A stretch of 64,000 nt of DNA. It comes from Penicillus capitatus. Lineage: Eukaryota; Chlorophyta. The position numbers and the translations under genes are program-made. Under the pieces are notes generated by a model. The model did not search any database. It worked only from the letters and a program-made list of their open reading frames with translations, and had not been told where the DNA came from. This document shows positions 22,069 to 34,437 of this stretch, piece by piece. Every line of letters begins with the position of its first letter. Positions within the stretch are counted from its first letter, which is position 1. Where the stretch lies: contig OZ287696.1 of NCBI GenBank assembly GCA_965649825.1, forward strand, positions 1,488,001-1,552,000. Direction: 5' to 3'.

Positions 22069-24461
22069 ATGGCGCCTCCTTCTCTTTCCGGCTGTCAAGC
22101 CTCATCAGGAAGGGTCGTTGTCGTCGAGTCTCCTGCCAAAGCAGTCAAGATTCAACAGTACTTAGGAAAAGACTACCAGGTACGCCGCCTCCGTCAAAAC
22201 CTTACCCTTGGAATGGCAGAAGATGGTAGGTATTGGCTTCTTTGGGTCACGTGTGTGACATATCTCCCAAATCGGGAGCAATAGATGTCAAAAAAGGATT
22301 CGCAGTGGACTGGGAGATGAGCGAAACAGGCCAAAAACGTGTCGGAGAGATTTCTGGTGCATTGAAGGATGCCTCACATCTCATCCTGGCAACCGATCCC
22401 GATAGAGAAGGAGAGGCGATTTCGTGGCATGTCGTGGAGCAGCTGAAGTCGCTGGGATCGCTTCAGCAGATCACCGTTGAACGCATCACCTTCAATCAAA
22501 TCTCAGAAGACGCCGTGATGGAGGCTCTCGCACATCCTAGAACTGTCCAGTCACTGTTACGTCGATAGCGCATGAGTGAATGGTGCTCTAGATCGATCAG
22601 AGTTTGGTGGATGCGTACATGGCTCGAAGAGTCATCGATCATCTCATGGGATTCTCGGTGTCGTCTGTTTTGTGGAGGAAATTGCGTGGAGCACGATCGG
22701 CAGGTGATCGCCTTGAGATCTGAGGTTCTGAATTTCGACGGCGTGCTTTTGGTTGAAAGGAAGAGTGCAGTCTCCTTGTTTAAAGCTTATGTGTGAGAGA
22801 GAAGACGAGATTCTCAAGTTCCGATCGAAGGACTACTGGTCTGTCGATGCTGTTCTGGAAACGGAGAATGACATTTCTTTTACAGCATCTTTGACACACC
22901 TGCATAAAAGTCCGCTGCGAAAATTCGCGCTCTCCACTCGAGAGAAGGCAGAAGAGGCCCTGTTGCTTGCAAAACAGTCGAAGCTAGTGGTGAAGAGTCT
23001 TCAAGAGAAGACATCAAAGGAGCGTCCCCAACCACCCTATCGAACATCCACCCTGCAACAGGATGCCGTACGGAGACTGCGTTGGACATCCAAGAAGACA
23101 ATGAACGTGGCTCAAAGCCTCTACGAAGGACGCAACAACACAGGTTTGACTTTGACGCAAACGCTGATGAACGTACATTCCACTAGACTTCTGTGCTCAG
23201 GGAACGGTGGCCTGATCACTTATATGCGAACAGATGGTGTTGCTATCTCTTCAGACGTCACGTCAAAAGTCCGAGAGGTGATACGGCAACGATGGGGTAC
23301 GGATTACGTGCCAAAGTCGACCAGGGTTCACACGTCAAAGGTCCAAAACGCTCAGGAAGCACACGAAGCGATCCGTCCGACCCAAGTGCACCTCGCGACT
23401 CAGGATCTCCCGAAGACATTGACAGCTGACGAACGAAAGCTCTATGAGCTGATTTGGAACCGCACGATCGCCTCACAGATGTCCGACGCTCAGTACTGTC
23501 AGGTCAGACAAAAGATCTGGCACGCTATCTTAGTATCAATGAATGGTTTTAGAAAAGCGCTGTCATAGCAGACACCGAAAAACAGACACAGTGGAAGAGC
23601 ACTGCGAGGATCGTCACCTTCGAAGGCTACACAGCTGTTTACCAAAAAGCGATCGCCGATGAAGACGAGACGGCATCGGAAAAGACGAAGGTCTCTGCCC
23701 AACAGTTTCATGCTCTGGCGAGGCTCAGTGAAGGACTCAGAATGACATCTGTGCAGCCTTCTTTGCACAAACATACAACTAAAGCGCCAGCGCGGTACAA
23801 TGAAGCCAGCATTGTCAAGTCCATGGAGGCATTGGGGATCGGAAGGCCATCAACATTCGCCACCATTACGGCACTCCTTCAGGCAAGGCTGTTCATTATG
23901 TACTGTTATCGTCTATGGATTTCAGTAGACTCGAGGATACGTCCGAAAGACGAAACAGACATTCTTTCCTCAGCCGCTCGGGCGAGTCTTGTCTGTGTAT
24001 TTGGACCATCAGTTCCAGCCCTTCGTCGATTATCAGTTTACAGCCACGATGGAGAACAGGCTTGACGATATCGCCTCAGGGAAAGAGAGGTGGAAGAATG
24101 TCGCACAGGAATTCTGGGACACCCTGCAGCCTTCCATCGAAGAAGTAACCGAACGGTCGATTCCCAAACGCATTCAACGGCATTTCACATTCAGGCCATG
24201 AAAGTGGAAGTGCGTGAGATCATCGACTATGTGAATGCTCAGATCTTGCAGAGTGTTTTTCTGCCTTACGTCACAGAGAAGAAGTCATTGGATACTCTAC
24301 AGAAATGCCCTGCATGCGAAAAAGGCCATCTGGTTATTAAGTTCTCTAAGTATGGGCCGTTCTTGGGCTGCGATCAGTACAGCACAGCAAAGTGTACCTA
24401 CGTGTGCAGCTTTAGTAAACTCGGAAAAGAGGAAGAGACAAAAATAACGCTGAGAAAGTGA
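22069..24461 (+). CDS. TOP1A: DNA topoisomerase I, bacterial type (TopA, type IA)
   Basis: Eight exons from Met 22069 (introns 22180-22229, 22545-22591, 22704-22759, 23144-23200, 23503-23552, 23883-23928, 24145-24194) give 678 residues. Order: Toprim (VVVVESPAKAVKIQQYL, ASLGHVCDI, ATDPDREGEAISWHV), the SAGRVQS motif, the catalytic GLITYMRTD (Tyr codon 23221-23223), a conserved QEAHEAIRPT, ALGIGRPSTF, and one C-terminal zinc ribbon (CPACEKG, FLGCDQYxxxxC). Type IA enzymes relax negative supercoils; nuclear-encoded TopA serves mitochondria or plastids in plants. An upstream exon 21793-22020, joined across 22021-22062, would add a basic leader that could target an organelle. Intron 23883-23928 is GC-AG. 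Confidence 0.92.
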
Positions 24462-24481
24462 TCCTGTTGATCCGCCTCATG

Positions 24482-25360
24482 TCAACACTCCCAATGTGAC
24501 GGTGCCATGTTCGATGGCGTCTCTCCAGACGCATCCTCTATATCCCATCGCGCACCGTTCGCCACCAAAAGTCGAGCAATCTGCAGAGGCTGTCGTTCTG
24601 TGTCAAGCACGGACAGAAGAACCTCTTGGTGTTCACAGAGCGAGGCATAATGCAGAGGTGTCATCTGTTCATTATCCTGACTGTTGACATCGACGATCTG
24701 CATTTGGAGAAGCGCACGGACGGCATCGACATGACCGCCGTCTGTTGCCCAATGCAACACATTCCTCAATTCATCATCGACCACATCCATCTGTTTTCCT
24801 TCAGCTTTGAGTGCCTCTTTCCATCGATCTCCATCCATGTCACACGCCACTAGTAGATCCAATGCCTTCTTGCTCTGTACACATGACTTGATAGAGCATC
24901 CTCGAGTGGGAGTACGGCACACGACTTCACTGGTTTCGTGGGCTGAAGCAGATGCGTCGTCCAGATGGTCGACTGCCAATCGGCTGAAGACGGGCCCTGT
25001 TCCCTGATGGCCTTTTTCTTCGGTCGTTGTCGCCCAGTCAGGAGACGTCTCGGTCACTAATTCGATATACTGCCTCTTTGCTTCCTCCTGCGACAGAGCA
25101 CTCACACTTTTCCACGCATTCCTTCACAGATCACTCTTTGCTATGCATCTATCTATTATCTGTCACGTCACTCGCCATTTGGATCGCTGCTTTGGATGAA
25201 AGAGTGAGGGTTGGGGTTCCTGGACAGAACCAAATAGAGCCTGTTTGTAGAGTCCATAGAGCTTGAGTTTGATCGCATCTCCTGCAAAGGTCTCCTCGCC
25301 GAGGCGAATGGATTCTTCGACGTAATCGGCAGCGGCCTGAAATGCATCCGGTTCTGTCAT
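24482..25360 (-). CDS. Acyl-CoA-binding domain protein with ankyrin repeats (ACBD6-like)
   Basis: Two exons, intron 25122-25175, 274 residues. The ACBP domain fills the first ~90: AADYVEES, KLKLYGLYKQA, then KW-N-AW across the splice, and EEAKRQYIELV. About 90 less conserved residues follow, then ankyrin repeats (NVLHWATDGGHVDAVRALLQ, TPLHYASLCEHQEVLLS, ARLLVANGA). This is the ACBD6 layout, a soluble carrier of long-chain acyl-CoA. Keeping the ACBP W-x-A-W spacing requires a GC donor (TG|GCGAGT). The start codon overlaps the first possible bystin ATG on the other strand, and the stop lies 20 bp from that of topoisomerase I. Confidence 0.9.
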
Positions 25361-26830
25361 GTCAAAGGGAATGGGTCGAATGTCGTCTGGCAAGAAGACC
25401 TCCACACGTCACGCCTTCTCACTGACAGAGCAACTCACAGAGCCATCCCTCAATGGCATTCGTAGAGAGTCGCGTCACAAACGCGAGACCCGCAGCGAGG
25501 TCGCCGAATCGATGCCGGCAGAAATGTGCCACTCGATCTACGACGAAGCCAAACGCCAACGCGAAGAGATTGAGCACGACCACGTCGACGGCTCATTGCC
25601 AAAGGGATCAGACCTGTTGGCCAAATCCGTCAGAACAGCCCTGGCAAAGTAAGGACCATTTCTGAAACGCAACGAAGTTTTGTGCTTCTCACTCTTTTGT
25701 GTGACAGAATAGAGAGTGACGAGGAGATGGAAGAAGACATCTACGAAATGGAAGATATGGAAATGGTCTCTGAAGAGGAGCAGCGTGCCGTTTCCCTTTT
25801 CACAACACCCTCTGCTCAACAGCGGCCATTTGGCGAAGTCGTCTTCGAAAAAATCGAACAGCTGAAGAAGCATCACAAGTGCTCACGACCTTGATGCTCC
25901 CGATCATTGATTGCATTCTTGATGTGACAGGAAGAAGAAGGGAGAGAGCACGGTGCACGGGATGGACAGGGATGTTGTGAAGATGTATGAGGGAGTTGGA
26001 GATCTAATGAGTCGATACAAGACTGGCAAGATCACCCGTGCCTTCCACTTTGTGCCCAATCTGACGAATTGGGAAGAGGTGATCTACTTGACGCGACCTG
26101 ACAAATGGTCGCCTCATGCCTATCGCGCCGCCACAAAAATCTTTATCAACAGCAATCCAAGAATGGCCCAGCGATACATGAATCGCATTCTGTTGCCACA
26201 TCTTCGACAGGTGACATCCAAACGCTCTCTCTTCTGAACGACCGGTCTCATCTGAGTAACCCGTCCAAGGAAATTGACACGAAGCAACGTTTGCATCTTG
26301 CTCTGTACGAAGCGCTGAAGTATACGAGTCACACGCCGGGTGCCTTTTATAAGGGCATCATTATCCCTCTTTGCCGCTCAGGTACATTTCTATAGATGTA
26401 GAGGGGTCGATGGTGATGGCCGACGTGTGTAGGGACGTGTTCCGTCCGTGAGGCGGTGATCTTTTCGAGTGTGATCAAACGAATGTCTCTTCCTGTGCAT
26501 CACTCGGCAGCAGCGTTGTTGTGTTTGGCAGAGATGGAGTACTCAGGACCCACCAGTTTCTTCATCCAGACGCTGCTGAGCAAGAAATATGCAATGCCGT
26601 TCAAAGCACTGGATGGTCTTGTGGAGCACTTTATGCGATTTGAATTGGAGGACCGCGAATTACCGACCATCTGGCATCAGAGTCTACTCATGTTCATCCA
26701 AAGCTACAAGCAACATCTCAAACAAGACGATTTGAGAGACCTCAGGCGCCTCATCAAGAAACAGCACCATTACCAAATCTCCCCCATCCTTTACAAAGAG
26801 ATCGATGCTGTCATGGTATCGAATCGATGA
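25359..26830 (+). CDS. BYSL: Bystin (Enp1), 40S ribosome biogenesis factor
   Basis: Five exons (introns 25649-25707, 25879-25930, 26211-26269, 26382-26432) give 416 residues from Met 25359; Met 25371 or 25380 are alternatives. A basic and acidic N terminus precedes the conserved bystin domain: GDLMSRYKTGKITRAF, NWEEVIYLTRPDKW, RMAQRYMNRILLPHLR, YEALKYTSHTPGAFYKGIIIPLC, SLPVHHSAAALL, AEMEYSGPTSFFI, and LPTIWHQSLLMF. Enp1 binds pre-40S particles and is needed for 18S rRNA maturation and export. The start codon region is shared head-to-head with the ACBP gene. Confidence 0.95.
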
Positions 26831-27054
26831 CCTTCTCTCTATGGTGCTCACTTACCGATGGTACAGGACACCGAAGATGCCCTCATGGTGGACTAGGGCT
26901 TCTAAGCGAGCTAACGGATGATAACCAAGTGCAGAGGACTTTGGGAATGTGGAGAGGAGATCTGCGTTCAGGCAGATAACACAGTTTGCCGTACAGTGAC
27001 TGATCGTATCTCTACAAACTGACCCGAACACATAACTTCATCGTTCTCATCTGC

Positions 27055-28141
<1,087 letters not shown>

Positions 28142-28210
28142 TTAAATATCGATCAAAGAATATCGATTTGCCGACGTTACCCAACGCCATTCTTGAATCT
28201 TTGTTTCTCC
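28142..28210. promoter_or_regulatory. Presumed bidirectional promoter, NDUFV2 / metal ATPase
   Basis: Only 69 bp separate the two divergent start codons, so untranslated leaders and promoter elements must be shared or lie inside the neighbouring gene. No known element is recognised. Confidence 0.4.
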
Positions 28211-31200
28211 ATGAATCCTCGCGAGCTCGAGATCATTGCCGTCAAGGAGGACGACGCATGTTGCGGCACACAAACGTGTTCGCACACAAGCATCGAGCAC
28301 GGTAATCATACTGGATGGCTCAGAGACGGCAAAGTAAGCCGGTCCAATTCTTCGCACAATGCCAAACCGCACTGTGACGCACAGCTTTTTTGCCGGGCCC
28401 ACGACTCCGAGGCTCTCTTCGAGTGCGCTTTGGACTTGGACACGAGCACGCGTTGTGAGGTCGTCGATATAGCCGGTGGTCATATTCACGGACCTGAATG
28501 CGGACACGAGATGGTGACAGACCGCCGACCGTCTGTAACCGAAAACGCTTCGTCTGCTGTTGTAGGTTCCGCATGGAGACCATGTCGACTTTCTTGTCGG
28601 TTCTCGTTTACACCATGTCATCGACCAACCTCAACACTGCTGTGATAAAAAGTGCCTTGGAGGGGTGGTGAACTCGACCGTAGTGGATCATGGATTCGTT
28701 CGTGTGCGACGCAGACACAGTCAAGAAAGTCTGGACGATCTTGAACTGGTGCGGATGGCTTGTTCTGGCTGTCAGATAACGCCTCGATCTTTTGGCAAAT
28801 GCCGGATGTCGTTGTAGGCTCCTTTGCTCGAAAACAGAACAGAGACAGATATTTTCGCAGCAGGTATCTGCTGCCCATCTGAAATCCACGTCATCCAACA
28901 CATTCTCAAGGCATTGCCAGGCATGAAAGGGGTGGTCTTGACAAATCGTGATGTTCATCAGTGCATGTACGCAGGTGTTATGTCTGTTAATGTGACAGTA
29001 ATGACGAAGATGGTTCGAATCACACATGATCCGGCAAAAGTGTCTCCGGCTGTCTTGGTCTCTGCACTGAACGGTGCTGGATTGCAAGCCAAATTAGGCA
29101 AGCGAGAATCGTCATCAGGTATACCTCGGGGGGTCACTAGGTCATCCGTCGCCGATGCCAAGCCTCTTGTGGAAATCACACATGAGGTGGAACGAGAAAG
29201 GTTATGGCGTAAAATGAATGTGCAGATCTTAACCAGCGTTGAGTGTCTTCTAGCATCCGCTCTCAATTTTTCAAGGATCTGATAGACTCTGTTCCAATGT
29301 AGGCACAGAGAAAACACCTTTGCAGAAGAATGTGATCCTCTCTGGGATTCTCTTGGCCGTTTCACTCCTTTCGTTTGTTTCTCCTTCGATGGAGTGGCTC
29401 GAGTATGCTGCCTTGCCAGCTGTGGTGGTGGGATGTCCTTTGATTCTCATCCGTGCCTGCGGATCGTTGCGTCGACTGATAATCGACATTAACATACTGT
29501 TGGTGATCAGCTGCATGGGGGCCATTGCCTTGAAAGAATACCACGAAGCTGCTGCCCTCGTTTTCCTCTTTAGCTTCTCTCAGTGGCTCGAAGACCGCTC
29601 CATGGGAAAAGCTCGCATTTCCATTTCTGGCCTCAAGGAACTTCAGCCAGAGTTCGCCATCTCGGCGTACAATAGCGAATATATCCCAGTGGAGAAGATC
29701 GAGGTGGATGATATGTTGATCGTGCGTCCAGGAGATCGCGTGCCAGTGGATGGTCGAGTCATCTCTGGTGCATCTGCTGTCGACGAGAGTTTTTTGACGG
29801 GTGAATCGAAACCTGTCTACAAAAAAGAAGGAGATGCTCTCTTGAGCGGCAGCATCAACAGTGGCGGTGGCTCACTCAGGATGTATGCCACGTCTCGGGT
29901 AACCGACAGCACGGTGGCGCAATTGGCCAGGAACGTCGAGGAAACGGCAATGCAGCGATCGCCGATGGAGCGCACTGTCGAGGTTTTTGCCAAAATCTAC
30001 ACACCTGCCGTGATTCTTTCGGCGGCGACCGTTGCAATGATCCCACTCATGGCCCCGACTTCCGACTGGTCTAAATGGTTCAAGATATCTCTTGTGCTGT
30101 TAGTCACATCATGCCCGTGTGCTCTGGTCATCAGTACTCCTGTCACGACTGTCTGTGGCATCGCCAGAGCTGCACAAAAAGTAAGCGTTCATCTATTGCC
30201 GACGGCAATGGTCTGACGCTCTCTGTCCAGTCCATTCTTATCAAAGGAGGAACAGCACTTGAAACGCTTGGACGACTTAAAGCCATCACATTTGACAAGA
30301 CAGGAACACTGACGGAGGGTAATTTTGACGTCGTGGAAGTGCGGACATTTGATGAGATGTCGGAGAAACAGATGATGAATTGGGCGGCTTCGATCGAAGT
30401 CCATTCTGGCCATCCCCTCGCTGCTGCGATCGTCGGATCTGCTGCTGCCAGTGGATACCACTATGGGTAATTCCCTTCATCTTGGCCTCTTTGCAAGAAT
30501 GCTCCTGTCTCAGGACCCAAGCCATTTCCGTCGAGAACATTCCTGGCCGAGGCATAAAAGGCGTTCGAGATAGCTCTCAGTTACTGGCAGGAAACTGGAA
30601 GATGATGCTGGAGCATGGTGTTGCTTTTGGCAGCGAAATGGATGGAATTGAGCAAGAAGTCGCGGAGAGAGGCCAGAAAGCCTGTTTTATCGCTGTAAAC
30701 CAGAAGCTCATGGGCGTCATTATCGTTGCAGATCGCGTGAGGCCTGATGCCGAATCGGCACTGTCTTCTCTGAAGCGTATGCAATTACATCTGGGGGTAC
30801 TGACTGGAGATGGTCCGGTTTCGGCGGCATTTATTGCAAAGGCTGTCAAAGTGAACGAGGAATTCGTGCATTCCGAACTTGTCCCTGAAGAGAAGTCTGG
30901 CCTCTTGCAGCACTATCGACAGCGTTTTGGCCCAGTGGCCCACGTCGGAGATGGCGTCAATGATTCGTTGGCACTCTCCGCGGCTGACGTTGGCATTGCT
31001 ATGGGCATCGGAGGGAGCACAATGGCCGTAGAGGCTGCCGATGTCGCTTTCTTTTCGAATAACATATCGTCCATTAACACAGCAATCAGGATAAGTCACA
31101 AAGTACGGACGATCATCATCGAGAACATCATACTTTCTGTCTCCATCAAAGTGGCCGTTATTCTTTTGGCATTTCTATGGGACGCACATTTGTGGTGTGC

Positions 31201-31537
31201 CGTCGCTGCCGATGTCGGCAGTGCCTTGCTCGTCATTTTTAATGGCCTGCGCCTCCTTTCATTTGAGAAGATCAGAGATGGCGCAGACCAAGAAAACCCT
31301 GCTTGCTATGCGAAGCGGGAACAGACAGAGGCGCATATTCACAGGCAACCGAAAAGCAGCGGCGATTTAAGGAAAGACATGGAGAGACACATCGAAATGT
31401 CAGCGGTGCAGCGAAAAGGCCAGCGTTCTTCTGCCAAATCTGGCTGCTGCACACACAGTCCTTCCTCAAGCCACTCAAAAGCACAACTATCCAAATGCAG
31501 CACGGGAGAGACATCGTGCTGTGGACAGAAACACTAA
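28211..31537 (+). CDS. P1B-type zinc/cadmium-transporting ATPase (plant HMA2/HMA4-like)
   Basis: The N terminus is Cys/His-rich (DDACCGTQTC, HIHGPECGH, HCCDKKC). A heavy-metal-associated domain follows with ICCPSE, the CCxxE form typical of plant Zn/Cd ATPases, near 28860-29090. The ATPase core has GDRVPVDG, LTGESKPV, the transmembrane metal site SCPCAL, the phosphorylation motif DKTGTLTEG, SGHPLA, VLTGDG and GDGVNDSLAL. The tail again has Cys pairs (SGCCTH, TSCCGQ). Introns 29245-29302, 30181-30230 and 30467-30513 are clear; the splicing between 28600 and 28830 is not resolved. It should export Zn2+ or Cd2+ from the cytosol. Confidence 0.92.
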
Positions 31538-31797
31538 ATGCTCGCTGCTATCATTGTTTCATTTCTAGATTCATTCGTTTACCTTGTGGGGGAACTCTTT
31601 GATGTGGATTTATGACATGCGTTCTTTGAATTGATTCGCTGTGTTTTGCCTGTCACATCATACAGCAGACCATTGCGATTGTATTACCGACCGCCCTCAT
31701 CGATTGGCGATACCCTGTGATGGGCAGCAGGTAGACCACCGCTTCGCAGAACGCAGACTTCGATAATGTGGCATGTGGACGGCGTTACAGTTGTGTG

Positions 31798-33052
31798 ATG
31801 TTTCCTCACGCGCCTCAGTCGGACGTTGTCTTGGCCTCTCACAAAGTAAAGGCCAGAAATATTCAGCGGAACTTCGCAGTACCGTCCAGGACCGGAGCTA
31901 CGAGGCGCAGATCGTTTCAGCCGTCGAGGACGCCATTCAGCAACTCCTCTCACGACGAACGGTCCAGCGATTCAAACGGTTTGCTCCGTTTACCGTCATA
32001 ACCTAATAACTGGCTTCCTGCAGAGAGATTCAATTCTTGGGCGAACTTCTGTATAATCTGCTCACAACAGGACGTGGGTTGCAGTCCTTGGGCGAAGAAT
32101 ACTGTGCTATCCATCAAGTGACAGGTGAGACCAATGATTAGTGAGAAGGCCACGCGAAATTTCGGTTGGCTGGTCGGTTGGTTGTTAGTGACGGGACATT
32201 TGCCGCCGAAATGGCAACGTGGGCTCTTTGTCTTGTGCAAAGTGGTGGTGCCTTATGTCATCGATCACTTATCCAAGCAACAGATCCTCGTGCATCTCAT
32301 GCCTCGACATCCGAGACCATCTGATCCTGGACCATCCAACATTCACTCTATGGACATGGAAGCGCAGCAACCGAGCGACATATATGTATTCCTTGCCTCA
32401 TCTTACCAACAGCTGCGCCATTGGTGCCTACGCCACTCCGAAAATATTCAGTGAGCACGATCAAGTCATGCATGCGTTGTGTGAGAGGATGGATGTTTGG
32501 CTGGACAGGAGAGGCATGGAATGGATGTCGAAGGCTCAAATGGTCTTCTTCTACGTTTCTGGCTCTTACTATCTCATGAGCCACCGAGTGGCCAGAATTA
32601 AGCTCTTCAATCTCGAAGGGGTCTACCACACGTAACCGTCGCTCCTGTCGGTTGAGTACCTACTCTATGGTGTGCATGTCGTGTTCAGGGTTCCACAGTT
32701 CTATCTGTTAGGAATCCTGCTCCTGTTGCAGTTTCCCATGGCACTGATGGACAGCCGTGGTGTGGTGTATTCGAGAGAGCCACCCTCAACCCTTCCCATT
32801 CCCATGCTGGATGTCAACGGCGACGCCCTCATTGATGTCGATCACAGCGGCGGGCAGTGCGAGGAAGACAGTCGTGCTACGAAGTGCCCTCTGTGTTTGG
32901 ATAACTGCGTCCATGCCACCAGTCTCCCCTGTGGCCATGTCTTTTGCTGGAAATGCATCTCGGAATGGGTGCAAGAAAAGGAAAAGTGTCCGATCTGTCG
33001 AACGACGACGGCGCTTCCATCTCTTCTGCCAATTTACCAGGCAGATTTCTAA
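31798..33052 (+). CDS. PEX10: Peroxisome biogenesis factor 10 (RING E3)
   Basis: Six exons (introns 31846-31889, 31979-32023, 32125-32188, 32386-32455, 32632-32688) give 324 residues. The N terminus (MFPHAPQSDVVLASHK) and EIQFLGELLYNLLTTGRGLQSLGEEY match the PEX10 Pex2/12 domain, with hydrophobic helices near AQMVFFYVSGSYYLM and FYLLGILLLLQF. A C-terminal C3HC4 RING follows: CPLCLDNC, CGHVFCWKC, CPICRT. PEX10 works with PEX2 and PEX12 in the peroxisomal membrane to ubiquitinate the import receptor PEX5. The 32386-32455 intron fits frame but has weaker homology support. Confidence 0.92.
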
Positions 33053-33136
33053 AATCGCCAAAATTTACAGGATAGCGAGAAAAGAGACAATGCCATGAAC
33101 AGATCGATCAATCGATCCACAAAGATCACAGTATTA

Positions 33137-33658
33137 TTAGTCCTCCTTGCACTCATGCGTCGCTGCGGCGTGGTTTAGACGACTCGCGTGTCGCATGGCA
33201 GAGATGCGGGGAGAAGTGCTCGGGGATGCGAACTCCTGTGCCTTTTCAAGCGCCAGGATGGCCCCTCTCTGCAAGACACCGTATGCCTTATCCCTCCAGA
33301 GACAAGATTTTTGATCCAGCCATTGCTGTGCCTCTTCCACGGCGGCATCGATCTCGGACTCATGTTTGTTTAGATAAGCAGACAGAAATCGCTCGTAGAT
33401 GATCTGCGCGCCTTGCGTTTGCGGATGCCATAGATAGAGAGCGAAGAAGATTTTGAAGAGACGGTAGAAGGGTATCCAGAAGAGAAGGATGTCCGTCTGG
33501 AATTCGATCGTTGTGCAAAAGGCCAGAACACACCAGTAGATGATCCAGTGTCGAGATTCTTCCTGGTGTCCATACTGTAATGCTTTGTGCGTAAGATAGG
33601 CGGGCCAGAGGTACGCCACACCATTCTTGACCGCATGTAATGCGAATCCGATCGCCAT
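33137..33658 (-). CDS. REEP/Yop1/HVA22 (TB2/DP1 family) ER-shaping protein
   Basis: One exon, 173 residues. The TB2/DP1/HVA22 domain is clear: YLWPAYLTHKAL, then RHWIIYWCVLAFCTTIEFQTDILLFWIPFYRLFKIFFALYLW, and GAQIIYERF. These form two long membrane hairpins that bend ER tubules. The C-terminal ~70 residues are hydrophilic. The gene is tail-to-tail with PEX10, 84 bp apart. Confidence 0.93.
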   Translation of the reverse strand: MAIGFALHAVKNGVAYLWPAYLTHKALQYGHQEESRHWIIYWCVLAFCTTIEFQTDILLFWIPFYRLFKIFFALYLWHPQTQGAQIIYERFLSAYLNKHESEIDAAVEEAQQWLDQKSCLWRDKAYGVLQRGAILALEKAQEFASPSTSPRISAMRHASRLNHAAATHECKED

Positions 33659-34437
33659 GATATCGATCGCCTCGATGCACAGCTGTGATTTAATGACAGA
33701 ACCGATGAAGCTGCACAGAAGCTGCCCTGATGTCTTGTTCCGAGGTAGATTGGGTGCAGCAGCAGTCTACAGTATCCTTGAAGCGATCGACCGTAGAGAC
33801 CAAGAGGTAACGCGATGTCGACGTCAGATTGATGTATTAAAGCGCATCGGTCCAAGCGGCATTTCGACCATCAGTCGTTTGGCCTTTCGCAATTATTGAG
33901 CGGAAAACAACCCACAAATAAACTCAAAACAACGAAGCCCCTTTTTAGTGAGTCGGAAGACGAAACTCGCCAAGAATCCTTTTTACCCCGAAGAATCCGG
34001 AGGAGAATCTAAAGCTGCAAAGCGTTCACAACTTCTGAGCAAACTGTGTCTGTTATCTGCTCCTCCCAGCCCACAGCGAAAGCCACGACCCTAACTTGTT
34101 TCACTTCCCTCAAGTAAGCTTTTTTAGAGTGAAATTTTTCGATAGAGACGGCGCCGGCAGGAAACGTGCTTGCGGTTACGCCCGCGGACACTAAACGAAC
34201 TCTACGCCAGTCGTTTGTGGCCATATTGTTTGACGATTGTCCTTTTGTTTTCCCCCAGAGCATCAAAGGCCTTGCGACGTCTATCTGCTCTTCCTTGTCA
34301 AGGTGTGCTATACCGAAACGATTTCGAAGCTGCCGTCGCGGCTCGTCTCGCAACTGGTGACGTGTGCTGAGTCTATCTGTGTGGTGCTGGTGCTGTAGAC
34401 CTAAAGTTCCAAGGAATTTTTGGGTTAACCTTTGACG
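33659..34437. other. Intergenic stretch between REEP and the U-box/ARM gene
   Basis: No gene recognised. A minus-strand frame at 34009-34224 (71 codons from an ATG) has protein-like composition but matches no family known to me and lacks splice support. Two divergent promoters should lie here. Confidence 0.45.
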
